Below the pieces are notes generated by a model. It was given only the letters and a program-made list of their open reading frames with translations, did no database searches and was not told the origin of the DNA. 64,000 bases of DNA from Diphasiastrum complanatum. Lineage: Eukaryota; Streptophyta; Lycopodiopsida; Lycopodiales; Lycopodiaceae. The stretch is from assembly GCA_029204225.1 (NCBI GenBank), contig CM055099.1, forward strand, positions 63,673,469-63,737,468, written 5' to 3'. The position numbers and the translations under genes were made by a program. Below are positions 44,932 to 64,000 of the stretch, piece after piece; the first letter of the stretch is position 1, and every line of letters starts with the position of its first letter.

Positions 44932-46813
44932 CAAGGGATATAGGATATATGATCCTACATCCAAGAAAGTAAAGGTAAGCAAGGATGTACTTTTTGATGA
45001 GTCACAATTTGCTAAGAGCTTGTCAAATGGATCTAACCCATTGTTCATTGAAGATCTTGACAAATCCGAGGAGGATCTCGACAAACCCGAGGAGGATCAT
45101 GACAAACCCGAGGATGGAGATTTGGATCCGAGTCAAAAGGGGCCAAGAAGGTCATCAAGGAGCAAGGCCGAGCCCTCAAGGCTTACCTATGTGGAAAAGG
45201 GAAAGCAAAAGGAAGACTCTACATCTTCTACCTCTTACTCTTTTTTAGCTACATTGATTGAAGAACCATCATCTTTTGAAGAAGCATGTAAATCTAAAGT
45301 TTGGAGAGATGCAATGCAAGTAGAGTATGATGCATTAGAAGAGAATCATACTTGGAATCTTGTAAATCTTCCAAAAGGAAAGAAACCACTTGCATGTAAG
45401 TGGATTTATAAAATTAAGTACAATCAAGATGGATCTATTAGTAAATACAAAGCTAGGCTTGTTGCTAAGGGATTTCTTCAAATAAAAGGATTGGATTATG
45501 AAGAAACATTTGCACCTGTAGCTAAGCTTGTAACTATTAGATTAATCATTTGCATTGCTACTTTGTTCAAATGGGATCTCTACCAAATGGATGTGACAAA
45601 TGCCTTCTTGAATGGCTTCTTAGAAGAGGAAATCTACATGATGCAACCCGAGGGCTTCATCAAGGTTGGTGAGGAGCAAAAGGTGTGCTACTTAAGGAAG
45701 AGCCTATATGGCTTGAAGCAAGCACCTAGAGCTTGGTACTCTAGGTTGCATGATTTTCTCTATTCCCTTGGCTTTGTACTAAGTGCTTATGAACCTTCTT
45801 TATATTTCAAATGTAATGAAGGAAAGATCATCATTTTGGTTCTTTATGTTGATGACATCATTATGACAGGAAATGATGATGATGGCATAAGCAAAGTAAA
45901 AGTTGACTTATCTAGTGAGTTCAAGATGGTAGATCTAGGCTTCCTAAAGTTTATACTTGGGATAGAAGTGTCTAGAAGTAGCAATTGTACTTTCATAAGT
46001 CAATCTAATTATGCTACTTCCATTCTTAAAAGATTTGGTATGAGAGATTGTAAGGGGATTGACACCCCTATGGAGCATGTTGTGAAAGCAACTAATGAAG
46101 GTGATGAAGCATCCTTTGAGGACATCACTCTCTTTAGGAAGCTTATAGGCTCTCTAATCTATTTAACTATCACTAGACCTGACTTAAGTTTTTGTGTAAG
46201 CAAGTTGAGTCAAAGTATGCAAGCTCCTTTAGTTCATCATTGGAAAAGTGCCAAGAGAGTACTTAGATATGTTTCTAGTACTAGATTTTTTGGCATACTT
46301 TATGAAGGATCTAACTTGCACTTGAGAGCCTACTCGGATTCAGATTTTGCAGGAGACAAGATGGATAGAAAGTCCATTAGTGCATTTGCAACATTTCTTT
46401 GTGAAGGAATGATATCTTGGCTTTCCAAAAAGCAAGATACAATCTCACTATCTTCTTGTGAAGCCGAGTACAAGGCATTGACTCAAACAACCAAAGAGCT
46501 CCTATGGCTAAGAAGACTCTTGATGGAACTACATGTGCTAGAGGCCGATGAGATCCCTTACATATTTTGTGACAATCAAGCTTCTCAACAAATTGCTTCA
46601 AATCCTATCTTCCATGCTAGAACAAAGCATATTGAGATAGCTCACCACTTTGTGAGGGAGAAGGTACAATCCAAGGAAGTGCAACTACATCATGTACCAT
46701 CATCCGAATGCATAGCTGATATCTTAACCAAACCATTGTCCAAAGATCCATTTTTTAAGTTAAGACATGCTCTTGGAATTGTAGATAGATGTACACTAGA
46801 TTTGCCAAGTTAG
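44846..46813 (+). CDS. Copia-D reverse transcriptase and RNase H
   Basis: The true reading enters this frame near 44890 at LPIFVGYGENSKGYRIYDP. A linker with the repeated phrase DKPEEDHDKPED follows, then WRDAMQVEYDALEENHTWNL. RT motifs are LACKWIYKIKYNQDGSISKY, ARLVAKGFLQIKGLDYEETF, QMDVTNAFLNGFLEEEIYM, KSLYGLKQAPRAWYSRLHDF and the catalytic LVLYVDDIIMTG. RNase H follows with YSDSDFAGDKMDRKSISAF, SSCEAEYKALTQTTKELLWL, CDNQASQ and HARTKHIEIAHHFVREK, ending ADILTKPLSKD. No residue of the main catalytic motifs is lost. The stop lies next to the polypurine tract. Confidence 0.94.
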   Translation: MDVLVMYTFLWRLEGKKMLPIFVGYGENSKGYRIYDPTSKKVKVSKDVLFDESQFAKSLSNGSNPLFIEDLDKSEEDLDKPEEDHDKPEDGDLDPSQKGPRRSSRSKAEPSRLTYVEKGKQKEDSTSSTSYSFLATLIEEPSSFEEACKSKVWRDAMQVEYDALEENHTWNLVNLPKGKKPLACKWIYKIKYNQDGSISKYKARLVAKGFLQIKGLDYEETFAPVAKLVTIRLIICIATLFKWDLYQMDVTNAFLNGFLEEEIYMMQPEGFIKVGEEQKVCYLRKSLYGLKQAPRAWYSRLHDFLYSLGFVLSAYEPSLYFKCNEGKIIILVLYVDDIIMTGNDDDGISKVKVDLSSEFKMVDLGFLKFILGIEVSRSSNCTFISQSNYATSILKRFGMRDCKGIDTPMEHVVKATNEGDEASFEDITLFRKLIGSLIYLTITRPDLSFCVSKLSQSMQAPLVHHWKSAKRVLRYVSSTRFFGILYEGSNLHLRAYSDSDFAGDKMDRKSISAFATFLCEGMISWLSKKQDTISLSSCEAEYKALTQTTKELLWLRRLLMELHVLEADEIPYIFCDNQASQQIASNPIFHARTKHIEIAHHFVREKVQSKEVQLHHVPSSECIADILTKPLSKDPFFKLRHALGIVDRCTLDLPS

Positions 46814-46826
46814 AAGTGAGGAGGAG
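46813..46826 (+). other. Copia-D polypurine tract
   Basis: GAAGTGAGGAGGAG directly precedes the 3' LTR at 46827. Confidence 0.8.
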
Positions 46827-47688
46827 TGTTGAAAATTGTCACTTCTCACTTGACATTGGTTCATGTAAATATTGATCAAACATTAGAATATGTTGATGAT
46901 ATGATTTCACACGTGTGGAGCCTGTTCCCATGTGTGAAAGGATGTACTTTTCATGTTTGTATATATCCAAATTGATTTTGTATCATTCTAGTTAGTGTGA
47001 ACATGAAATGACTAGTTTTTAGTCAAGTTGACTAGTCACCTACAGATTAGCTTTTCCTTGCATGTGCATGAGTAAATGCTCCCACATGACAAGTGGATGT
47101 TCACACGTGTGTATAGAGTACTAGAAGATAAGAGTTGACCATTTTCCTTAGATCCTATTTTGTAGGGAATATTCCTATATTCTAGGAGACTAGCTTTTTG
47201 GATTTTAGTCATATTCTAGAAGGTCAACTATTGGATAAGGATCAAGGATAGATAAAATGGATAGATCTGAGTGATGTGGCACTCTTTACACGTGTGAAGG
47301 CCTGCTGGACTGTACCAGACTCATGGATGTACTTGATCCATAAAAGGATCATCATTTTGCTAAGAAGATTGATGAGACTTTTGCACTCTACACTTTTGTG
47401 AGATTTCTAGTCATTTGTCTTGTGATTTTTATGCATGATTGCTATCTAGTATCATTGTACTTGTTGTTTCAGGTGCAGGCCGTACAGTGGACAGTACTCC
47501 ACATGTGTGAAGCCGCTCTCACTAAAAAATGATGTGTTGATCCATTGCTCTTGCTTAAATCCAAGTGTAGTGAATCTAGATCAAGATCTAATGTGTAGAA
47601 CTTGATAGATTCATTGATTAAGCAACCAATAACTCTCTATGATTGTAAAGTACAATCATTATTGTCCTAAAAACTGTAAAATTTATCA
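46827..47688 (+). repeat. Copia-D 3' LTR
   Basis: The 862-bp partner of the 5' LTR. Two of the five CACGTG cores are changed to CATGTG here, the rest are kept. It has one extra G relative to the 5' copy (GAAGCCGCTC versus GAACCGCTC). Confidence 0.97.
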
Positions 47689-48049
47689 CTTTAGGAGGTA
47701 GCCATGAAACTGAATTTGAAAATTGTTTGCCCCATAACAATGTAATGCATGTTTCATTAAAGTTGATTTAAAACTGATGTTGAAAGCTAATATCATTAAT
47801 ATTAACTACACAATGCTCCGTCTCATCATGAAAATCATGTGTGTGTTTGATTAACGACACAATTGGCTTTGGCACATACAATTCATAGATAATGCTTTAA
47901 AGCACTAGTAAATAAAATGTCTTTTTGCATCTCAGTCTCTTGAGCAAACAACTAAACATTTGATCAATTTGATCGTGGGTGTGGCCCATCAACAAAAATC
48001 CCTATATTTATTTTTATTTAAAAATTTCTATTAGCATGGACAAGTATGT

Positions 48050-49190
48050 CAAGACAGTTTGATTTTTATTTTTCCTAGCAGTATCGTCAAGCTACAAATA
48101 AAGTGATTTTCACCAAATTTGTAGATTATCTTGTATACAATGCTGATTGTCAAATTTGGATCGATTTGAATGTTGGGATAACTTGGACTCCAAAGTGCCA
48201 TTAAATACAATTGATCCAATAAAATAAACTTGAATAAAATTTTCCTCATTCAAATTTTCTGACACTCTAACAAAATGAGATAACATCATTTTCTTCTGAT
48301 CCATGCCATCAATAACAAGGTCGAGATATTTTTGAGAATATTCTAAACATTTCTTTCGATGTTTGGCCAATTTTTGTCTTTCAATTATTTGTTGATCGTC
48401 GTGCACTTGAAGGGCTTTTGCAGCATCCACTAAAAACACAATTAAAATAATTATAAAAGATTCATTATAATAACATATCAAATATTTTTTCAGAATAAAA
48501 AATTGTAGAAGTTAATTAATCTTTACATTTCTCATGATTGGTCTTCATAAGTTGTTTGATAGATTCTGGCAGATTCTAATCACTCACAAGTAGAACAAAT
48601 TGTCATTCTTTATTTCTTGAAAATCCTTACCAAACCAAAATTCTTTTTTTTTTTTAAATTCTCAAAAAATATGAGTAACTCAAACATGCAACACTACTGG
48701 CTTTGGCGAACTTTTTGTAAACATAAAAAATATATCTAATTTTGTAAAATTATCAGACAAGTGAAAATATAAAGAATTAGATAATTTTTTTTCTCAATGT
48801 ACATTTACAAAATGATTAAGCCAAGTAGTTGCATTCAAAGTATCTAGCTAGACGGTTCGACCTGATAAAGATCCTTTGTAATGTTGGATCTTTTTTAAGT
48901 CGTGCCTATATTCTTTGAGGCCATGAATTTTAGATTACATGAACAGCTTTGTAAGCTTTGCGACAAACCTCCATTACATTTAGAAAATATGAATAAGAGT
49001 TTTTGTCTGGTCTCACTGTTACACACAAATAACAATTCTTTTCATTTTTGCTTCGTAAAAAGAATTTGGATCTCAATTTCAGGATTTCTTTTATACTTAG
49101 TTTCTGCAAAACAAGACGGTGAGCAGCAAATAATATTTCATACCTTTCGAATCTCGGGTCTTGTAATCAATTTTTTGACAATTTGTTAAC
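48050..49190 (-). pseudogene. Transposon-like protein of DUF7869 type, degenerate
   Basis: A minus-strand segment at 48110-48440 reads KHRKKCLEYSQKYLDLVIDG then MDQKKMMLSHFVRV, ENFIQVYFIGSIVFNGTLES and, after a frameshift, NLTISIVYKIIYKFGENH. This resembles the KYLSLIIDGMDQ..KT.LPHF ... GCLFHG pattern of a plant and protist family I associate with DUF7869, often found with transposons. Farther upstream (about 48860-48990) the minus strand reads VCRKAYKAVHVI, LKKIQHYKG and LSGRTV, like the VCR.AFLAI.GI..KRL..L segment preceding that domain. Many stops intervene. The family call is from pattern memory, not from a search. Confidence 0.5.
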
Positions 49191-49199
49191 GTGGGTGAA

Positions 49200-50050
49200 T
49201 ATCTCAAGTCCTTGTTGTATTTCTCTTTTCATTTTGAGTTTGCTTTATCAATTGACCATGTGCCACTTGCGGTTGCCTCAACCATTTGAAAAGGTATTGA
49301 AATTTCTTGATTCCAAATATCAGCTTTGACCTATATTGAGGAATTTCAGATGATAAATAGGTAAATGACGTTGAGCCGTATCCCTTGAGAGTAACATGAT
49401 GAGAATTAAAAGGAGTGGCTTTGTAAAAAAACCTCTCATTAGGCACAACTACTAGAATGGTAGAGATAGAGCTACTTGTCATAGCAACCTTTGAAAAATT
49501 ATAACTTAAGACTTATGTTGAGCATAAGCAAAAAAAAAATTCAAACAAAAAAATATAAATATAATCTATACTAGTCATAGAAGGGATTGAGAATCTATGC
49601 CAACTTCAATAGAGCTGAAAATAAAATAGTACTAAATGTAAAAACAAAAAAACTTGGAAAGGAAATAGATATTTGACATCATTAAAAGTTATGTCTTAAA
49701 TACTATAAGGAGGGAGGGATTGACCTAGGGTTAAGGTTAGGATTAGAATTGACCTAGGGTTAGATTTAGGAATGACCTAGGATGAGGGTTAGGAGTGGGG
49801 ATCTTTAGCATAGTCGCGGAGGGGTGGGACATGTAGAAAATGATCATTTTCATGGTGGGATGTTAAAAAAATTTCTACCTAAAGATCCAATGTGTAGGAC
49901 AAGTCACCTCATTTGTGAATCAGTAAGCGCACATGCTGTCATAGCCATCAGAGCTTCCAATCCCTGCTTTTCTATAGTTGTTTGCATAGCTCTCAGCCTC
50001 AACTTTTGGACTGAGGTAAAAAACAACCTTTTTTCATATTTGTTTTAAAT
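49200..50050. other. Geneless stretch
   Basis: No gene recognised. GACCTAGGGTTAAGGTTAGG and similar phrases at 49720-49800 form a short degenerate repeat. Confidence 0.45.
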
Positions 50051-50056
50051 TGTTCT

Positions 50057-50679
50057 CTATGCTAAGCATGGCCAAAATGTTACTGCAATTGTCAATTACA
50101 CATATTTCAACTTTAAATGTTTTTGAATTAAGTAAAGTGACCAATGCTAGGCATAGCATTTGGACAAAACAATCATTTTTTGCTATGCTCAGCATAGCGA
50201 CAGTGTTGAATTTCATTATGTTGAGCATAGCAAGAGGGTCACATCCTCTTTGCTTCGCTATGAACAGCATAGTGACTCCTTGCAATGTTTTTTAATTGTT
50301 ATGATGAGCATAGCAAGAGGGTCGTGTCATCTTTGCAATGCTGTGCTCAACATAGCAAGCACATATAATGTTTGTCACTTGATATGTTGAGCATAGCAAA
50401 GATGTTGGGTCCTTTTGGCTTCGCTATGCTCAACATAGCAAACACTTGCAAAGTCTATTGCTTGTTATGCTCAACATAGCAAGGAGGTCACTTCCTCTTT
50501 GCTTCACTATGCTCAACATAGCAAGCACTTACAATGTAGATCGCTTGCTATGCTCAACATAGAAGGATGTCACTTTCTCTTTGGTTCGTTATGCTCAGCA
50601 TAACAAGTGCTTACAATGTCCAGCGCTTGCTATGCTCAACATAGCAACGGAAAGTGTAACAAGTTATGCTCATCATAGA
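50057..50679. repeat. Array of 17-bp palindromes on a 41-42-bp pitch
   Basis: The palindrome GCTATGCTCAACATAGC (variants with AGC, TTG or ATG at the centre) occurs about 15 times. Starts read by eye are 50057, 50143, 50182, 50215, 50257, 50298, 50340, 50381, 50423, 50464, 50506, 50547, 50588, 50629 and 50663. From 50215 to 50629 the spacing is 41 or 42 bp without exception. Spacers alternate between type A (AAGGAGGTCACTTCCTCTTT, then GCTTC) and type B (AAGCACTTACAATGTAGATC, then GCTT), so the full unit is about 83 bp. Type A is itself an imperfect palindrome. It is not CRISPR: the spacers are repeated and the context is a plant nucleus. Confidence 0.9.
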
Positions 50680-50689
50680 GAGCTTCAAT

Positions 50690-51890
50690 TTTCTTTTTTT
50701 GAAATATATGTGTTGAGATCCCAACCAAATGTCAAAAATCTACCATTAGCTGTAAAATATCCAATTGAAAATTCAAAATTTCACTTATTTACATTTTGAA
50801 TTTTTAGTAATTCTTTTTACAAAAGGCAAATTATTTAAAAATTTTCGTAGTTTTCATATATTAATATTTAAAATGTCTTTAAAAAATCCTTTCATTTGTA
50901 GATCATATAATCTTTATTAAAAAAATCCAAGGATGTCGAAGATTTCATTCCGAATGTCCAACAAGCCACAAGATGCTCCTATGAAGGACAAAAAAAAATT
51001 CATGTATAAATTTACCAGAGGTGTCAACAATACCAAGTTAACAAAACTGTACATTCATTTAGGAGATAGGCCCATGGAAGTTAGAAAACCTAACGAAACA
51101 CAAGTACATAATTTAAAAATAAAGATTTAAAGATCATAGACAATCCATAGTTACCTCTTTTGTAGTTTTGGTCGACCCTTTTGAATACAACAATGTTGCA
51201 AATTTGACTTTTCTAGTCTAGATTCTTACCATATTTTTGTACTAAAGGGGCATACATAGTTTATAAGCTGAAAGCAATTATCCCAAGAGTATTCTCATGT
51301 AGCTTCTTTCCGAAGTGTTAGTTTCAAAGCCTTTGCTGGGTTGATAGTGGAAGAAGCTAAACTAATTGTTTGGGACCACAACATTAATCAAGATTACAAG
51401 ATGAACATAGCTGATTGCATTTTATTAAGATGATAATGTCAAGTTAGAACTTTAAAGACATGAAGATTTGGAGTAACTAAAAAATGCATACCATTACCAA
51501 TATGGTCAAATGCTTCAAATCGCTGGACACTTGAAAGTTTGGACTAGATTTGAGATTCCTAGAACTATTCTACAAATCAAGTAGGATGGATGGAACTAAT
51601 TCAATAATGGTTGATGCATGCATTGTCCAAAGCATTGTTGCTATCTTCATGCACCCTTCAACATAGTTTTTGGAATATTTGAATTTGACCTCTCTCATGC
51701 CTACATAAGTGGACATTGTTTCGTTAGTGATTTTTATAGTATTTGAGTCTTTCAAATTTTGGTAAATTCTTTGAAAATATAATTTTAGAAGTTTTATGGT
51801 GGCAAGCTATATACAAAATGTCTTCTATATTGGATGAGAAATTGATCGACTTTTCATATTTGCGTCCTAAAGACTACATAATTGATGGTG
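50690..51890. other. Geneless stretch
   Basis: Short frames only; 50933-51130 (plus) and 51570-51755 (minus) are not recognised. AT-rich. Confidence 0.45.
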
Positions 51891-51904
51891 GTGACAATTA
51901 TCGA

Positions 51905-52240
51905 AAATTGTGAATACTGAAAAGCAAATATTTTGAATATTGATCGTGATTATTGTGAATATTGATCCTCAATACTCTTCAATATTGATTGTGGATACTC
52001 CAATAATTGGTCATGGATATTGTGAGTACTATTTGTGATTATTGTGAATACTCTTGATTACTAATCGTGAATACTCTATTACTAATCATGAATATTCTGA
52101 ATACAAAAAGATAAACATTTAGAATACTCATTGTGAATACTGATTGTGAATTTCTAGAGTATTAATCATAAATGCTATTTTGAATAGTAAAATGTTATTT
52201 ATCAGATAAATATTGTAAATATTGATTTTGATTACTCGTG
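51905..52240. repeat. Degenerate AT-rich repeat (GAATATTGATCGTGAATACT type)
   Basis: Repeated phrases GAATATTGATCGTGA, TGTGAATACT and ATTACTAATCGTGAATAC recur with a period of roughly 18-25 bp. Copies are diverged and not strictly phased. Confidence 0.65.
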
Positions 52241-52560
52241 GTGATATCGTTGTGTAGATTTTAATAGTCTACAACAATAACAAAATTTGGCCCATTTTAG
52301 CACAACTGCCCCTGAAACCAATCTTCAAAACTTATGTTGGTCAATGGCAATGAAAATTTTTGCACAAGCGGTAGGAGTATGATAATTTGATTTTGGTAGA
52401 TTAAAGACACTAGCAAAAGAGATGCAAATATGATAATTAGTTTTGATAGATTAAAAATGATAACAAAATTATTCGAAAAGCTTTAACTACTTTTGTGGTA
52501 GCGAGTTTGACAGTGTAAGGTTTTGCAACTTAAAACATTAATGGATCATTACAATAATTT

Positions 52561-52605
52561 TACAAGGCCTTTGTGGCATGATACCACAATGTACTTGTTT
52601 TGAAT
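52561..52605. other. Second copy of hairpin-containing terminus
   Basis: The sequence ACAAGGCCTTTGTGGCATGA followed by TACCACAATGTACTTGTTTT aligns with GTAAGGCCTTTGTGGTACAG followed by TACCATGTCGTTCTTGTTT at 2062-2100. It can fold as TTGTGG/CCACAA. Confidence 0.5.
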
Positions 52606-53104
52606 ATTTTTTTTCCAACTAAGTTTATATAACTCGCAATGCTTGGTCATGCATTAACTATGGTCAAGGGGGAAATGTTGTCAACCATTTACACAAAAAA
52701 ACCTTATATCATAAATTAAGAATAAGGATCATGGTCTTGCACCAATCTCCGTCAAGAAACCAATACCTTAGCGTTTTCATTTAATCCTCTTAGTGGCACC
52801 CCCTCCCAAGAGTTCTTAATGCATAAAACTAACATACCTTTCATGTGCAAGGCACTCTTACAACTCACAACATTGACTTTTGCAAAAACTCTATTGACCA
52901 ACTTGAACACAATATAGTCTTTGTAAGGCAAGGCAAAAAATAGTCAAAATTTACAAGTAATTGCATCTCATCTTACTTATTATTAAGTGTGCAATTTCAC
53001 GTGCTTGCTCCTCTTGACACTTTGGTTCTTAATGTGCTTTTTTAATTGAAAGGAATATGTAGTGGATGCCACATAGTTTTGTGATTGACAATTTCAAGTG
53101 GCAG

Positions 53105-53168
<64 letters not shown>

Positions 53169-54295
53169 TCATGTTTAGAAACTCACTTTATCATTTATAA
53201 AACATCATTTCTCATGTATGACAAATCATTCATCCATATCACTTGCCAAAAATATCACTTTATGATAACTAAGTCATATTTTGTGGAACTACATTCTGTC
53301 TAGCCCAGGTCCCATCTCCTTCAAACTTTGCAATCTTATTTTAAAGCCTTTGTTCTTGTAAATTTTTATAGCTTTGCCACAGTAAGCTATTGTGACGATT
53401 TGCTAAAAGCCGAGGTGTCACTTTGAGATGAGTTTGAGCATATAAATGAGTCTATTTATTTATTTATTTTAGAATGCAATTTTTTTTATAAGTTTTTAAC
53501 AATTTAGGCCATGCATTATTAGAGAGCTTCTTGTGATGTTTAGATCAATGTATAGACAACCTTGTTTTTAAGACCTATAGAAAATGTTGGTGCTTTTTAT
53601 GTTAGGAAAATATTTCCGACCAGTCTAAATCCAAAGGGTCTAGCATTACTCAATAATCACGAGAGGGACTACATTATCACCACAATATGGGCAATATTAT
53701 GTAGGCGCTTCACCTGCGCAATGATCTTCCATTAATTATATAACATTAAGAAATCTCTCAGTGTTGAAAATTTGTCAAAGAGTGTTAACAGAAAGCTTTA
53801 TCAGCTTCTTTGTGAAATACTTCGTAAACGCATATACAACGTACATGCAACAAAATTGCACTGCAGTACCATCATATCATTTCTTTTCAAGTCTGCATGA
53901 GACACACAAGTTGTACTCTGTTTGTTTAAATCATGTCAAAACAATCTTGATGTGAAGGAATCAAGCTCTGCGCAATTGTAGATAGAATCCAGAACTGGTT
54001 CTTGGAGGAAGCTTTCCTTAAGCAATTAGTGTTGAGTTTGACTATGCAAAGAATGCCTCCACCTTCAAAATACATCAGGAGTTACTGCACAAGGTTGACC
54101 GAAAAGATTTCCCAGCACCCAAATCGAAGTTCATTTGTCAACAAATCTACTGTACAGTCACATGGGAAGCAAAAGGAAAATTGCTCGACTTCTCCAATTA
54201 GAAGACTTAAATTTAACATTTCTTGACAACAAATAAACTGCGATCCTTATAAGAAAAATTTCCAGCTGCACCTTAGCCGAGTGTCTTTGTTCAGA
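52606..54295. other. Geneless stretch between repeats and the receptor kinase gene
   Basis: No gene recognised apart from the microsatellite at 53107-53164. The right part (about 54000-54437) is probably 3' untranslated or flanking sequence of the receptor kinase on the minus strand. Confidence 0.45.
53107..53164. repeat. (GA)n microsatellite
   Basis: About 29 uninterrupted AG dinucleotides. Confidence 0.98.
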
Positions 54296-54300
54296 AAGTA

Positions 54301-54423
54301 TAGTCCCCTCCATGAAACAATTTCCAGAGAAGCCCAGAAAATATAGTCCCCTCCACGAAACAATTTCCAGAGAAGCCCAGAAAATATAGTCCCCTCCACG
54401 AAACAATTTCCAGAGAAGCCCAT
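54301..54423 (-). repeat. 43-bp tandem repeat, three copies, in the likely 3' UTR
   Basis: TAGTCCCCTCCATGAAACAA starts at 54301, 54344 and 54387 with an exact 43-bp period and almost no divergence. The array ends about 15 bp downstream of the receptor kinase stop codon in the gene's orientation. Confidence 0.9.
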
Positions 54424-54437
54424 TAAAGCAACAGCAA

Positions 54438-63988
<9,551 letters not shown>

Positions 63989-64000
63989 CTACAACAATTA

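Larger units (their letters stand above)
41389..47688 (+). mobile_element. Copia-D: complete, young copia retrotransposon
   Basis: This 6.3-kb plus-strand element has LTRs of 861 and 862 bp, TG...CA ends and a perfect target duplication CTTTA (41384-41388 and 47689-47693). It also has a primer site TGGTATCAGAGC at 42250-42261 and a purine tract GAAGTGAGGAGGAG at 46813-46826. By eye the LTRs differ by about ten transitions and one single-base indel, about 1.2%. The internal region encodes gag, zinc knuckle, protease, integrase, RT and RNase H in copia order, interrupted by only two single-base frameshifts. It is the most recently active element in the window. Confidence 0.97.

Noticed and set aside
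41389-47688. Translational recoding of pol in Copia-D at the 44.4-kb and 44.9-kb frame changes
   Set aside because: Copia elements normally encode one continuous polyprotein, and both changes are simple one-base indels in the integrase region. Mutation is the simpler explanation.
49720-49800. Interstitial telomere repeat (GGTTAGG and CTAGGGTTA phrases)
   Set aside because: Only a few imperfect, unphased occurrences of TTTAGGG-like strings, so no telomeric array can be supported.
50057-50679. CRISPR array
   Set aside because: Repeat length and pitch look CRISPR-like, but the spacers are two recurring families, not unique sequences. There are no cas genes and the context is a plant nucleus.
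53085-53303. Coding frame through the GA microsatellite
   Set aside because: Same artefact: an Arg/Glu run from a dinucleotide repeat.

Overview
The window is nuclear DNA of a land plant, AT-rich and heavily populated by transposable elements. The evidence is GT-AG introns in a leucine-rich-repeat receptor kinase (LRR-RLK) of a plant-specific type, Ty1/copia elements primed by the usual plant site TGGTATCAGAGC, and a Ty3/gypsy element with the primer site TGGCGCCGTTGCC. I cannot name the species. Long introns, dense copia nesting and an endonuclease-bearing Helitron-like remnant would suit a large-genome lineage such as a fern, lycophyte or gymnosperm, but that is only an inference.

Layout. 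1-2.2 kb: decayed C-terminal half of a Helitron-like protein (helicase then endonuclease, the Helentron order), with tail repeats and a hairpin. 2,212-8,149: complete copia insertion on the minus strand (Copia-A), 651-bp LTRs, target duplication TTTGT, but with the reverse transcriptase replaced by about 1.07 kb of unrelated open sequence. 8.2-17.1 kb: mostly geneless, with a tRNA-like SINE head, a 66-bp minisatellite, small duplications and a possible isolated first exon. 17,094-28,516: a gypsy-type element (Gypsy-B) with gag and protease remnants and no recognisable polymerase, split by a degraded minus-strand copia with very short terminal repeats (Copia-C). 28.5-31.1 kb: a compound microsatellite and an orphan exon-like sequence. 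31.1-40.1 kb: a graveyard of copia pieces joined in alternating orientations. 41,389-47,688: young, nearly intact plus-strand copia (Copia-D), TSD CTTTA, polyprotein broken only by two frameshifts. 48.0-49.2 kb: remnant of a transposon-like protein of DUF7869 type. 50.06-50.68 kb: an array of 17-bp palindromes on a strict 41-42-bp pitch. 51.9-52.6 kb: AT-rich repeats and a second copy of the hairpin terminus. 54,438 to the window edge: the one clear host gene, an LRR-RLK of the LRR-VIII-1 type on the minus strand. Ten exons with consistent phases are in the window; the 5' end lies beyond it.

Functionally there is one cellular gene, a membrane receptor kinase, and a set of retroelements at different ages. 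Copia-D is the only element close to coding for a full polyprotein. Copia-A and Gypsy-B look non-autonomous. The least explained structures are the phased palindrome array, the foreign open sequence inside Copia-A, and the helicase-endonuclease remnant with its dispersed hairpin.
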